From positions 464,501 through 528,500 of the forward strand of contig NC_053415.1 of assembly GCF_016859285.1 (NCBI RefSeq): a stretch of 64,000 nucleotides of DNA, given 5' to 3'. The notes beneath the pieces were generated by a model. It was not told where the DNA came from and ran no database searches. It worked only from the letters and a program-made list of their open reading frames with translations. This document shows, piece by piece, positions 1 to 12,532 of the stretch. Position 1 is the first letter of the stretch. Every line of letters starts with the position of its first letter. Made by a program: the position numbers and the translations under genes. Source of the DNA: Xiphias gladius. Its lineage: Eukaryota > Chordata > Actinopteri > Istiophoriformes > Xiphiidae.

Positions 1-986
1 AGTAGTAGCACCAGTAGTTGTAGTAACAGCAGCAGGAGTAGCAGTAGTTGTAACAGCAGCAGTAGCAGTAGTAATTGTAGTATCAGCAGCAGAAGTTGTA
101 GTATTTGTTCTATCAACAGTAGTTGTAGTATCAGCAGTGTTAAGTGTAGTAGCTTTAGTATCAGTAGTAGTAGTAGCAGTAGTTGTACTACCAGTTGTAC
201 TACCAGTTGTAGCAGCAATAGTTGTAGTATCAGTAGTAACAGTACTAGAAGTAGTTTAGTATCAGCAGCAGTAGCAGTTGTAGTATAAGCAGCAGTAGCA
301 GTAGCAGTTGTAGTATCATCGGAAGCAACAGTAGTTGTAAAATCAGCAGTAGTATCAGCAGTGGTTGTAGTATCAGCAGCAGTAGTAGCAGTAGTAACTG
401 TTGAATCACCAGCAGCAACAGTAGTAATTGTAGCATAAGCAGTAGTAGCAGTAGTAGTAGCAGCTGGTGGGCCAGGTTCAATATCTGAAAGGGAGAAAGT
501 ACCACAGAAAAGCAGTAGCAGTTGTTGTAGTATCAGCAATAGTAGCAGCAGTTTCTGCTACTGCTACTGATACTATAACAGCTACTGCTACTACTGCTGA
601 TAGTACAAGTAGTTCTGCTAATGCCGATTATACTACAATTACTAATGCTACTGCTGCTGATATTACAACTAATACTGTTACTCCTGCTGCTACTCCTGTT
701 AATAATACAACCAGCACTACTACTGCTGCTAATATTACAGCTGTTACAACTACTACTGCTGATACTACAACTGCTGCTACTATTACTGCTGATAATACAT
801 CTACTGCTGCTACTACTGCTGATACTACAACTACTTCAGATACTGCTGCTGATACTACATCTACTACTGCTGCTACTGTTGGTACTACAACTACTGCTAC
901 TACTGCTGATACTACAACTATTATTGTTACTACTGCTGATACTACAACTACTGCTGCAACTACTGATGATACTTCAACTACTGTAT
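1..986. repeat. Trinucleotide-derived array with strand switch (imperfect palindrome)
   Basis: Bases 1 to about 550 are built from AGT/AGC triplets with a recurring block of the type gtagtatcagcagcagtag. From about 551 to 986 the same pattern appears as its reverse complement (tactactgctgatactacaa). The arms meet at about 545-565, and a short non-repetitive insert lies at about 461-510. Because the period is a multiple of three, long open frames (Leu-rich, Thr/Ala/Asp-rich) exist in several frames and need no gene to explain them. The left end is cut by the window edge. A related array lies at 9248-10180. Confidence 0.85.
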
Positions 987-1470
987 CGAGAACACATCAT
1001 CCTTTCTTAATTCCACCAGGAAATCAACGTTGGGTGAATTTCTATTCACCCACAGGTTTAGTGACCTCAGGATTGACCAACTGGCCTCCTTACCTCACAT
1101 GGAGTGAGGCCTTGTTTTCCCCTTTTTACATTCCACTGAGAAATAAAGAGTTTAAATAAACTTTGGTAGGTGACTTTCTGGACTTTTCAAGTGCCTCTCT
1201 CTCCCACAGTGTAATTAAAGTTGTCAAACTAACATCTGCCAGTGAAGGCACTACCTGTCTCCAACCTGGCAAGCCTGACATTTCAATTCAATATTATAAT
1301 TATAATATAACAGCAGGATGTGAACTTTCTTTATTACTCTTGTGGAGAACACTGGTAAAGGACAAAACCAAATAAGGTGCCATGGAACAGAGACTAATAT
1401 TTTAATTCAACAAAATGGAAAATATTATATAAAGGAAAGTCATTACTAATTAACTAAAGAGTGATCTCAG

Positions 1471-1474
<4 letters not shown>
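987..1474. other. Unassigned flank of the array
   Basis: Non-repetitive, moderately AT-rich DNA. The Thr-rich open frame of the array runs on to 1159 here, but its tail has no recognisable domain. I see no gene. Confidence 0.5.
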
Positions 1475-1528
<54 letters not shown>

Positions 1529-1541
1529 TCTGTCTGTCTCT
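1475..1541. repeat. (TC)n microsatellite
   Basis: An uninterrupted TC dinucleotide run from 1475 to 1522, continuing imperfectly to about 1541. Confidence 0.97.
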
Positions 1542-4302
1542 GGCTTATTCACATCCATTATGCACACCAAACACCCATTCCTTCTACCTCTCTCTCACTC
1601 AAGTTGCCATACTCCTGTCATAAATTATATACAGTATATATAAATATATATAATATACTGTATATGTATGTATGTGTTATATACATTCCTTATATTCTGA
1701 TATTTTCTCCTTGCTTAAGCACATGTTTGAATTAACATGAATATAGCTGTTTATCTGTCAATAATCCAGTTACTATTACTCCGCAAATGTTTTTATTAAA
1801 ATGAATCCAACTTTCACGCTCGAATGATGTAAGATGGTGAAGTTAGGAAATTTAAAATATGTTGCAGTGTTTACCGTGTGACCACACTGCCACCCAGTGA
1901 CTACGAACAGGTGTCCCTTTGCAGCCCGTTTGTAATCTACAGAGTATGCATGTTTGGAATTGTTGTTTGTTTATGAATTTGAATATGAATACTTAATATA
2001 CTACGCTGTAGGACTGTATTTTATCATACTGTTAATCTAATTAGTTATTGTTTAACTCCTGTTCATCTATTAACAGTATTGAACATCATCTTGATAGTTA
2101 ACGAGTCTAGTGCCATTCTGATCCCCTGATGTGCTGCACTGTGATTATGGATATTATAACCATATGCTTTTCTTCATATTCTATGTAATATGTTCTTACG
2201 TAAATTTTATGTTTAGATTTGTTGATTGACCATGGTGAAAAGCTGAAGTGTGTGATCTCTGTGTGTAAAACTTCAATTAAATTAATTTCCCTATTGTAAG
2301 GAAGAACTTCATATCAGCTCCTCCTTCCCCCGTCTCTTGAAACAAAGGACTAGACACTCATTGGAGGAAAGTTATGGTTTGGGCACGAAAGGCCGGTTCT
2401 CCGCCCAGAATTGCAGTTGATAAAAGAGCCGTCCCCTTTTGTTCTGACCACACTTGCCCACTCTTTCTTTGGCACTCTTGGCCCCACTAGACATCTTTGG
2501 CACTGTAACTCTTCTTTTTTGGTTTCTCTCCTCATTTGCCAAGTTTTCTTTTTGCTCAAAATTTTCTGTATTTTCATTTTCATTTTAATCTTAATTTGAA
2601 AAAGTTTCAGTCTGTAATACAATACCAAACTGAGCAAAATCGAGTTTTATTAGTATTGTACTTTAGTAAGTCTCATTTTGATTATATTTTGTAAATTTAG
2701 TTGTCCGGCCACGTTCAAAATTCTTTAACAACTGTACTTCAGGAAAGTCAATGTAGCATTTCATGTAGAGTTTTATCTTATAGCAACACCTACAGACAGA
2801 CGAGCCAACAACAGTTGTACAGTCACAGACTCCTGCTTGCTTGCAAAGGCCACCATCAGCCTTATCGCCTTTCCCTCCACCTGGTGTAGGGCCACTAGAC
2901 AAGCTGGGCATCCCACTGACCAACTCTTGTTGCTTGGCTTCCTGGGGAGTGTCCCTCGCTGGGAGAGCAGCAAGTAGACCAGCACTGAACCACTTCGGGG
3001 ATTGAGCTGTGAGACAATTCTGTAAAGAAGGCAAATACCTTACTTCAACTGTCTGTGATGAGAGGTGATGTCGGATAGTGCTCTGAATTATTAATTTAAA
3101 TCCTAGCACAAGGGCAATTATTCATTGCCCTTGTGTTCCACCATTCTCTGGTAATTCTGAATACCACATTTCATTTCACTATTGCCAAACTATGTGACAA
3201 GTTCATTTTGTCATTCAAATAATCCCTTTATTCATCTGTTTGATTCTTTTTTATGTGTTCATTATTAATGCCTCATTTATTTAGTTATTGGTAGACTTTT
3301 GGCCATATATGTTTTCCGAGTAAGTTTTTGTTAATATGCACAAGCTGTAGCGCCTCTATTTTGTAAGCAAAGGCAACAACAAATTGATTCAGAAAAGCAG
3401 AAGGGCCAGAGAATACTTTATAACTTAATTATTACTCCGGCTTCGCTTTGAAGATTTTTGAAGGTTTTGTGTTATTTGGCCAACACAAATCCCTAATAAA
3501 AAGTTATGTAGCCAAAATTAAGCACAGTAATTAGAATCGTAACTTTTATTCCACATCAACCCATAAGAGACAGGCATGAGTATGCATGAGTATGAGTAGG
3601 CTGTCAGGGCCAGAGCCTACTGAGAAATCAACAGCAGTGTCAAAGGACAAAGTCTACTGGCAGGCTTCCAAATGCTGAAACGGCAGAGAACCACTGGCAG
3701 AGCCTGTCATTTGATGACTTCAACCATCAACTGCTCTGGGTTCTCATCTGCAGATCTCCAGAGCGTGATAGCAGCAGCCATCGTATTGGCTTGTGTCACA
3801 CTGTTGTTGTTTTGAGTAATACTGACCATATCAAACTTGAACAGTGAACGTCCTTTAGTGGACGGTGCTAAAAGCACCCTAGAGTTACTCATTGCTGGCG
3901 ATTGCTGATTGTGAGATAGGGCATTAAAGGGCCACATGGCTGAGACTGTAGTTTCAGAACTAGCTCCTTTTGGTGGCTATCACAGTGAAATACTAATTCC
4001 CTATATTCTAATGAGAGACCAAACAACTCACCTGTTAAATGAATTAACTTCATTAAACAACAAGCATCTCAAATTGTTGCTTGCATAAAACCCCTCCTAA
4101 ATTAACACTACTAAACAAGTCAAATATGAAAATCATACACTGTTATTAGTGGGCTCTGCGAGATTAATAGAATGTTTTTTTTTCATGATTTGTATATAAA
4201 AAGTCAAACTCATAAACCAAACCACCTATCTAACTATACTAAATTAAACATTGCATCTCCAGCCACATCTAAACCCTCAAGTCGAGGAGACTCCTTTGGG
4301 AA
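1542..4302. other. Intergenic DNA, nothing recognised
   Basis: AT-rich DNA with no identifiable gene. It holds a palindromic TA-rich stretch at about 1625-1680. Short open frames around 2350-3110 and 3707-3937 match nothing I recognise and show no domain. Confidence 0.5.
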
Positions 4303-5100
4303 GATGGAGTCAGTGTTGGTGGACATGACTGAAGAGTTGATACTTGGTTATGCAACTCAAATCCAAAATACTTCTGACCTTCAAGCAATTATGTCAGACC
4401 ATGACCACACACCTGAAAGATAAGGCACCAGCCAAAAATGTTAGGAAACACAAGAAGCTGTGTGACTATGCAAGTATTTAGAAGCAGAAGTGCACATTTA
4501 TGAGTTAACAGCTCAACTTAATGCACCGGATAAGGATGAAAGTGGAGCTCCAGAAACCAGAGAAAGCTTAGCTAAAAAGAAAGAATGAAAAGCTAGAACA
4601 ATCTCTCCTAGAACGTGAGCAGGAGCTAGTTGCAACAAAAGACCAACTTGAAGAAAAGCAAAAAGCATTGATATGGCTGATGAACTACTTAGGCAAGCGG
4701 CAGAGGACATAAAAGACTCGCAAGCTCAAGTCAAAGTCCATGCTAAACATGCTGAAGCTGATCAAAGGCATATACAAGATATGCAACAGCAACTAGCGGA
4801 AACAGAGCTAGGGAGACCCATTGGCAACATGAAATCAAAGAAAGAGAACTGGAAGAAGTTAAGAGACCTACGACATTATCTTGAGTTAGGTTGAAACCGA
4901 CAAATGCATTTTGATGAAACTTTTCATCAAGAAAAGGAAAGATACTCAACCCCCTGGGGGTGCTCAAGGAGGCTCACCCTCACACCCCTCTCTGCTGTTC
5001 ACACCAGAACCTACTCCCCACTTCCGGGCCAGTAGGACTCCACCTGACCCGATTAAGGTGACCCCCCTGGTACTTGTATATTCAAGTACCAGCACCTGAA
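4303..5100 (+). pseudogene. Retroelement Gag-like remnant, first part
   Basis: From the ATG at 4303 the plus strand reads a fragmented coding region. It includes a helix-prone, Gln/Glu/Lys-rich segment at 4673-4894 with coiled-coil character (heptad-like ADELLRQAAEDI, ADQRHIQDMQQQLAE) and a Pro/Thr/Ser-rich linker at about 4970-5070. Stops and frameshifts at about 4421, 4586 and 4892 break it. A coiled coil followed by a proline-rich linker ahead of a capsid-like block is typical of retroelement Gag proteins. The capsid-like block appears at 6987-7230, beyond a SINE and a Tc1 element. Joining the two parts is my inference; the family is not identified. Confidence 0.45.
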
Positions 5101-5240
5101 GGCAGGTACTGGTACTTGTCACAGGGTCCCTCTGACAGAGACCTAAATAAGACTGCTCGGTCGCATAACATAACATAACATGTTTCGAACCTAATCCTGG
5201 TGGCTCTCCCGACACTAGCATCTCTCTGAGAGACACTGGG

Positions 5241-5375
5241 GCAGCTGTGGCCCAGGAGGTAGAGCGGGTCGTCCACTAATCAGAAGGTCAGTGGTTTGAT
5301 CCCCAGCTCCTCCAGTCTGCATGTCGAAGTGTCCTTGGGCAAGATACTGAACCCCAAATTTCCCCCGATGTATCA

Positions 5376-5411
<36 letters not shown>

Positions 5412-5553
5412 TGTAGAAAGCCCCGTATGTATAGAAAAGAGCGCTGTATGAATTTTTGTGTGAATGGGTGAATGTGGCAGTATTGTAAAATGCCTTGAGT
5501 GGATGATAAGACTAAAAAAGTGCTATATAAGTGCAGTCCATTTACCATTTACC
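5241..5553 (+). mobile_element. tRNA-derived SINE-like element
   Basis: The 5' part resembles a tRNA pol III promoter: an A-box-like stretch (tggcccaggaggt) near 5247-5259 and a B-box-like ggtttgatcc at 5293-5302. A non-tRNA body follows, containing a GT microsatellite, and it ends in the motif gtgcagtccatttacc. The same sequence recurs in reverse orientation at 12295-12532, which confirms a dispersed family. It abuts the Tc1 remnant that begins at about 5566. Confidence 0.75.
5381..5409. repeat. (GT)n microsatellite inside the SINE
   Basis: A GT run in the SINE body. The copy at 12295-12532 has its complementary CA run in the same internal place. Confidence 0.95.
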
Positions 5554-5565
5554 TCTATTTGCGAT

Positions 5566-6984
5566 ACATTTTTTCACACTTTTAATACAAAGGGTTTAAC
5601 AAAAGTATTGCATTAACTGTTTTGGAATTAACGCAATTTTATACATTCTTTCTTTTTCAGAGGTTCAAAAGTAATTGGTCAAACCAAAATATATAATATT
5701 AGGATTAGTTTTTATTCTTGGATGAAAATCCTTCGTAGTCAATGACTGCCTGAAGTCTGGAACCCATGGACATTACCAAATGTTTCCTTTACTGGTCTTT
5801 AACAGGCCTTTACTTCTGCCGCCTTCAGTTGCTGCTTGTTTGTAGGTCTTTCTGTCTTCCGTTTTGTATTCAGTAAGTGAAAAGCATGCTAAATTGGGTT
5901 GAGGTCAGGTGACTGACTTGGCCATTGAAGAATATTCTATTTCTTTGGCTTGAGGAGCACTTGGCTTGCTTTCGCAGTATGTTTTGGGTCATTATCCATC
6001 TGTACTATGAAACACTGTCCAGTCAGTTTTGCAGCATTTGGCTGAATCTGATCAGACAGTATAGCCGTGTACACTTTAGAATTCATCCTGCTTTTATTAT
6101 CAGCACTCACATCATCAATAAACACCAGTGACCGAGTTCCAGCCATACATTCCCATGCCATAACACCGCCTCCACCATGTTTGACAGATGATGTGCTATG
6201 TTTTGGATCATGAACTGTTCATTTCCTTCTCATACTCATCTCTTACCATCATTCTGGTACAAGTTAATCTTGGTTTCATCTGTCATCATTTTTTAGACGA
6301 GTGTTACCAGTGGTTTGCAACTTGTGGACATGACGGCGTCTCTTCATTGTAGATTTTGACAATGATATATCTCCTCGTTAGTGTTCTTTACCTGGTTAGA
6401 TATTGTAAAGGGGTTTTTCTTCACCAAGGAAAGAATTTTATGCTCAACCATTTCCGTGGTCTTCTCGGCCTTTGGTGCTGCTGAGATCGCCAGTGCATTC
6501 CTTCTTTTTAAGGAAGTACCATATTTTTGATTTGCCCACTCCTAAAGTTTCTGCCATCTGTCTGATAGGTTTCTTTTGTTCCCCCCCCAAATGATGGCAT
6601 CCTTCATTTGCATTGACAACTCTCTGGACCACATATTGAGAGTTCCCATGAACACCTACCAAATATAAATTCAACCCTTGTAATTAACTCCAGACCTTTT
6701 TATCAGCTTAATTTGTCATAAAATAACAATGGAACAGGCAACACCTGGCCATGAAACTGATTGTTAGTTAACTGTCCAACTACTTTTGAGCCTCTGAAAA
6801 TTAGGGACTGTGTGTAAAAATGGTTGTAATTCCTAAACGGTTAGTGCAATAGTTTTGTTAGACCCCTTGAATTAAAGCTGAAAGTCTACCATGAGAAAGT
6901 GAAAAGTGATTCAATCACATCTTGATGGCTTCATTTCAAATCCATCATGGTGGTGTACTGTCAAAGTAATTATGGACCTAACTG
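5566..6984 (-). mobile_element. Tc1-like transposon remnant (copy A)
   Basis: A degenerate Tc1/mariner DNA transposon on the minus strand. The transposase gene survives as pieces. At 6674-6444 is an N-terminal helix-turn-helix segment ([20 protein letters not shown]). At 6161-5937 is part of the DDE catalytic domain with MDNDPKHTAKA, whose first Asp is catalytic in this family. Downstream the WPSQSPDLNP block is readable near 5920-5890. The right terminal repeat ends ggacctaactg at 6984, followed by TA, the family's target. The left terminal repeat is truncated next to the SINE. Frameshifts make the copy non-functional. Copies B (18690-19425) and C (47044-48385) share long blocks with it. Confidence 0.9.
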
Positions 6985-6986
6985 TA

Positions 6987-7230
6987 TACCTAATCAATAC
7001 GACTTCTAGTTGTGACATCAGAAGCTTCATTGAGCACCAGCCTGACTATGTCAGAGCTGACTATGAGCTACTCTGCCAGCAAGTGTAGGAGGAGTTTTCG
7101 GATTATATATGTCAGACAGGTTTAACTGCTGCTATGACAGTAAAACAAGGCAGACCAGAACTTCCTCAGCAATACCACAACCTTCTTTGTCAAGCCTACT
7201 TTGGCTCCAGAAATGATTTTTTTTTCAGTG
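6987..7230 (+). pseudogene. Retroelement Gag-like remnant, second part
   Basis: The plus strand reads a capsid-like stretch (IRSFIEHQPDYVRADYELL at about 7017-7075, then after a stop a block with VKQGRPELPQQYHNLLCQAYF at about 7142-7204). This resembles the conserved 'KQG..E.P..Y..RL..AYFG' region of Gag proteins of fish LTR elements, recalled from memory. It lies immediately after the Tc1 element and fits as the continuation of the remnant that starts at 4303. It is broken by stops. Confidence 0.5.
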
Positions 7231-9247
7231 CTTGTTAATGAATTCAATCATGGGTCAAAGACTAAGGGTGTAAATTCTTTTAAAAAACAATGAGGGTTAA
7301 AGTCTCCCTGTTTTGACTATCCCTACCACTCTAAGTTGGAGTGATTCAACAGATCACTGAGTACCATCCCATTAAGTCTAAAACATGTATATTCACATGG
7401 TCCCTAACCATGTACGTTACTCTCATAAAATGACTTGGCTGCTTACACAGCTGACACTGATCCTGGTAATCGCTGCTTGCAACATGTTACCAAACCAAAT
7501 ACTATGTATCAATGTGCCAGAGAACGGTATCTTACACATAAGCGATTTAGCTTTTTACCACATTAATCTTGACCAGTATGAAAGTGAAATTGAAGTATCT
7601 GATTTATTCAGTAAATATACCCCGGAGTTAGATCCAAACACTATTACACGTAGAAAATAGGAAGGAACCAAGATAACTGAGGTTGTGCACTGATAGGAGC
7701 AGGTTTGGTTATTAGCAAATTATGAATAATTATCAAAGATAATTATTGATATTTATAAAATTATTGGAATGGAATTAATCATCGACTGCTTAAAGTATAA
7801 CAAAATGAATCAAGAATAGCAATGTTAATTACCATATACCCTAAATTAACAAACATCTGTTATACAGCTAAAACAACAAGCAACTATGAGCACAAGCGAC
7901 TATACAACCAACAAGCAAGGGCAAACCAGCAGACATGTGATGTGTGGGTGTGAATGGGTGTGTGGGAGAGGGAGAGAGAGGGGGGAAGAAAGCAAGCTCA
8001 GCAATGAGATTTGAACAGGGAGACTGAGAGACAAAGGGGGACATGTGAGACCTTTCTCTGGCAAGAAAATGGCTTGGGGCACACTGGGTTATACAACCAC
8101 ACTCTGGGCACCAAGGATGTTTGTGAATACGTGCAGGCCCGTCTATCTGTGGGTTAGTAAAAGAGAGAGAGCAAGAAAAGCAGGCAAAGCAAAGCGAAGA
8201 TGATCCTAGCAGCTGCGAAGAAACACATTAAACTGTCCTATTTTACCACACAGTGGTATGGTAGGCGAACTAGCATTCGTCAGGCCCTGCACTGGTCTTT
8301 TAACCAGTAAAATTGCAACTCGTTGGTTTTTACTGACAGTGGTGATATTAACACAAACAGTCCACAACATAAGAGAACACAAACCAACTCTAACGCACCA
8401 AGCACAACTAAAACAAGAAGGAAACAACTGTAAACACTCCACAGTGTTTTACATCAATCACAGGACAGGTCGGTCTGCTCTTCACACCATTAGCAGCAGT
8501 TTACAAGCAAAAAGGTTTAGAATACATGCTATAAATAACTAAAGTTATTGCCCAGATACAAGCCTCTTGCCTTTCGTTGCTGCGCAGTCCTGGGCTGAAC
8601 ACTGACAGGGCCATTCATCTCAAGCCTCAGGTGGTCATGGCAGGCTAAGTTCTTTGGGGCAGCGGGAAAACAACTGAGTCAACTTGGTAGGTAAAAATAA
8701 AGTGGAATCCATGATCTCCTTGACGAAATCTTTTCGTCCTCCTGCAGGCAGTGTGTGAAATCAGCTAATGCTGGGCAGCTGTCTCCTTCAGATCCAGAAA
8801 CGTATTTGGTGAATACAAACAGTCTGTTCACTTGCCTGTGAGTTAAAGACTTGTGGCCTGGGTCTAAAGTTAAGTTCACATGTTGGAGCAAAATGCTCTC
8901 TTTCAGCAACCAAATAGACAGGGGAAAAGCGGAGGAGGAGGAGCGGAGTAAGTCAGCTGTTATTACCTGGATGACATGGCAGGATTCTGGTGAGTCTCAT
9001 CTAGTGAAAGGCCAGAGTTTGAATTCAAGCCATTATTAATACTTTATTTATTCATTTACTGGTAGACATTTAGCCATAATAATTATCTTCTATTTATTAC
9101 TAAGTTGTGGTCCTGTATTTTCTTTCAAAGCAAATACAAGAGATCCCAAATTTTGATGATAAGACTGATTAATTTGGTTTATGTATTTTCCTTCTATCAA
9201 AGGTGGTGCCCCACTTTTCAACAGGAGCAAATTTAGACTCAAGGTGT
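7231..9247. other. Intergenic DNA, nothing recognised
   Basis: No identifiable gene or element. A GA-rich stretch lies at about 7960-7985. A 91-codon open frame at 7385-7660 has no recognisable domain and no promoter or splice context. Confidence 0.45.
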
Positions 9248-10180
9248 GGTCTAAATACTGCTACACCTACTACTGCTGCTACTACTGCTACTGCTGCAGA
9301 TACTACAACTACTGCTACTACTACTGCTGCTGCATATACTACAATTACTACTGCTACTGCTGGTAATACTACAACTCCAACTTATATTGCTGCTGTTACT
9401 GCTGATACTGCAATGACTGCTACTGCTGCTGATATTACAACTCGTACTGCTAGTGCTGCACATTCTACAACTACTACTGCTTCCTCTACCGATACTACAA
9501 GTACTGCTACTCCTACTGATGTGATGCTGATACTACAACTATTGGTGCTACTAATGCTGATACTACAACTACTGCTAGCGCTGCCAATATTACAGGTTCT
9601 ACTACTACAACTGGTACTGCTCCTGATACTACAACTACTACTGCTACTGCTGCTGATACTACAACTTCTACTGCTGCTAATACTGCAACTACCTCTGCTA
9701 CTAATGCTGATACTAGAACCACTACTGCTACTGCCGCTGATACTATAACAACTACTCCTACTGCTGCTGATATTAGTACTGCTGCTATCGCTGTTGATAC
9801 TACAACTACTACTGCTACTGCTGGTGATAGTACAACTGTTGCTGCTACTAATGCTGATCCTGCAACTACTGCTACTGCTGCTCATTCTAGAGCTACTAAT
9901 ACTACTACTACTGCTATTACACCTACTGCCGCTACTACTGCTGGTAGTATAACTACTGATGCTACTGCTGCGGATGTTAGAACTAATTCTTCTACTACTA
10001 TTGCTAGTGCTGCTGATACTACAACTACTCCTGTTACTGCTTATGATTCTACAGCTATTCTTACTACTACTGCTGCTACTACATCTACTCCTGCTAGTAC
10101 TGCTGACTACTACTATTAGTATAACTACTAATCCCACTGCTTCTGTTGGTAGACCTAATACTACTACTACTATGATGCAT
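9248..10180 (+). repeat. Second trinucleotide-derived array (ACT/GCT orientation)
   Basis: Degenerate tandem units of about 21-27 bases built from ACT/GCT/GAT triplets, typically tactactgctgatactacaa. The pattern matches the right arm of the array at 551-986, but here it has a single orientation. Open frames in all registers (Thr/Ala-rich, Leu-rich, Ser-rich on the minus strand) follow from the three-base periodicity. Confidence 0.88.
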
Positions 10181-12294
10181 CAAGAACAGAGATAACACTA
10201 CAACTCAAACACAATGTAAAGCGATCCAATTCTGAAGGATTCCATCCTGTTGGCCACATTGAACCCTTTGCCACAGCCTTGGTTGTTATAGCAACTGTCA
10301 CTGGGGAATAACCAGCTGGACTCTATGAGTGAATTCCCATCTTGGAGACAAACAATGGATTATTTCTTTAAGGGGCCAACTTCTAAGTTACTGTGGGCTT
10401 TAATTGTCAAATACTACCTAAAAAAATAATAATAAAGGAAAATTACCTAAAGAAGGAAAAATTACTTCATAATTATTAGCTGTACATGAACACATGCAGA
10501 TAGGTTCTTGAATCCTTTTCAGGGTAGATATGTAGCGTAATTTGTGACTTTAGCACTTGATTACTCTGTACAGAGTGCTGACCATTAATGAATGTAGTGT
10601 TCTGCCTTCCTATATAATTTCATAGATCCTCATGACTTTCTGGGTTATTAGGCAATGATATGCTGATCATTATATACTGTTTGGTCAAAGAAACATTTTT
10701 GGAAATACACTTATTGCCTTTCTTGTTGAGAGTTCATTGTTCAGATTGATACCACTCTCACATTGTATGTATAAAGTCACAGCCGGGTTTATCTTCATGC
10801 CTGTTGTATTGGATTGTATTAGATTGTACAGGGATGTATATATGTATGGTGTATGAAATTGACTTCTGCTTTTCTTACCTCTGCAAGAACTCCAGTGTTG
10901 CTACATAGGATGCTGGCTAAGAATTGGAGTGTGGCTCCATAGGAGGAGGAGAGATGTTCAGGCAGTAGTAGGAGGCCACACCAACACAAGAGCATCGCTC
11001 AAGGCAGGCCATTCACAACGGTCTGGTTCATAGAGAGCGTGAACTTCCTTTTCTTATATAACAGAACATCTGAGCCAAACTAAGACCAATGACAATAAAA
11101 TCCAGCAATTATGAAATTGATTGAACTGTATCAAAAAAACTCACCATCCAATCATCCAACTGGTTGTGTAAAAATTATAGTCCAATATATACTAACCCTT
11201 CTAAGGGATAGTTTATCATTTTTGACATAAGGTGGTATGAGTTAGTCATGGTTAGTAATATGAATGCAATATCAGAAAACAGTCCAGTCCAGAAATTAAA
11301 ATCCAAATCTGTAACTGGCAATAATAATTATTCAGGTAAAACTAATTAGAAGTGAGCTGACATGAGACAGGAAATACCTTACACTGATGTATCAAAATAA
11401 ACAATTTTTGTATTTATGTTATTACCGTAAAGGAGGAAATTTATCACAATTATGTTTTTGGGTCCTAATCTGAAGAAAATGTTCAGAATTAATATGGATT
11501 AAGGATTTTGGTGTGCAAATTGATTAGATTCAGTATATCTTATGAACCTCATCATTTATCTTATTAGGGTTATAGAGTCCATTACAGTGTAACTCTTAGC
11601 ACATGCATAAAATAAATTCAAAAGTGCATTTCACTCAACATGTAAATTATTATGATTATCATTACTATCACTATATTAAGTCTCATTAGTATTACTACTC
11701 ACCCTATTGTTATAATTATTCGTTTTATTATTAGTCTTGTTATTTTTAAACATCTTTATGTTGTACCTGTACTGTGCTATGTTCTCTGTCCTCCCTCCTG
11801 GTCGCACTTCTTTAGATTGACTAGCTAATGTTAGTGTTGATATGGTAGCTAGAGCTAGACAGACCAGAAGCCCAGTTTGCTGGTCCTGCTGTGGCTGCTC
11901 CGGGTATGTGTGACCAGTATAAAGGTGCTCACTTGTGTATAGGCAAAATAAAATCGCTGGTGAAGGCAGGAGCATTGTATTCACGGTGCCCTCTGAAAAC
12001 CACAGTATCTTACAATAATGATGATAATAGAAATTGTCAGCTGTGCTGTTATGATCATTATGTTTCACTAGGGTATATAGTAAAAAAAGGTATGCTAGCA
12101 TACCTCTTCATGCTAGTAACTCATTAGTGACAATGTCACCTGAGTGTCTATTAGCGGAGCAAGTCTTCCGCACAGCATTCAAGTGGCCTCTGGCTGCCCA
12201 TTCAGACTGGGCCAGTAACTAATATGTGTTGCATATTGTTTATATTTTGTCTATATAGTCTGTATTCGGCTATACTCAGTTATAAGAAGAACAT
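10181..12294. other. Intergenic DNA, nothing recognised
   Basis: AT-rich unique-looking sequence. No domain is recognised in the short open frames at 11676-12127. Confidence 0.45.
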
Positions 12295-12356
12295 GGTAAA
12301 TGGACTGCACTTATATAGCGCTTTTCTAGTCTTATCGACCACTCAAAGCACTGCCA

Positions 12357-12394
<38 letters not shown>

Positions 12395-12532
12395 AATGAT
12401 ACATCAGGGGCAATTTGGGGTTCAGTAGCCTGTCCAAGGACACTTCAACATGCAGACTGGAAGAGCCGGGGATTGAACCACTGACTTGCTGGTGAGTGGA
12501 CGACCAATTCTAACTCCTGAGCTAAAGCTGCC
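12295..12532 (-). mobile_element. tRNA-derived SINE-like element, second copy
   Basis: Reverse-complement copy of the element at 5241-5553. The 3' motif (here ggtaaatggactgcacttat) is at 12295, an internal CA run at about 12360-12392, the B-box complement near 12470-12482, and the A-box side at 12515-12532. It differs from copy 1 by scattered substitutions. Confidence 0.75.

Noticed and set aside
467..1159. 230-codon Thr/Ala-rich open frame resembling a mucin
   Set aside because: It is the triplet array read in one frame; other frames of the same bases are equally open and its tail has no domain.
5241..5310. Possible true tRNA gene
   Set aside because: A- and B-box-like words are present, but no cloverleaf or anticodon arm forms and the body continues as a SINE.
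7385..7660. 91-codon open frame with a hydrophobic start
   Set aside because: No recognisable domain, splice or promoter context; length is within chance for this AT content.
9382..10137. 251-codon Ser-rich minus-strand frame
   Set aside because: Product of the three-base periodic array, with equivalent open frames on the other strand.
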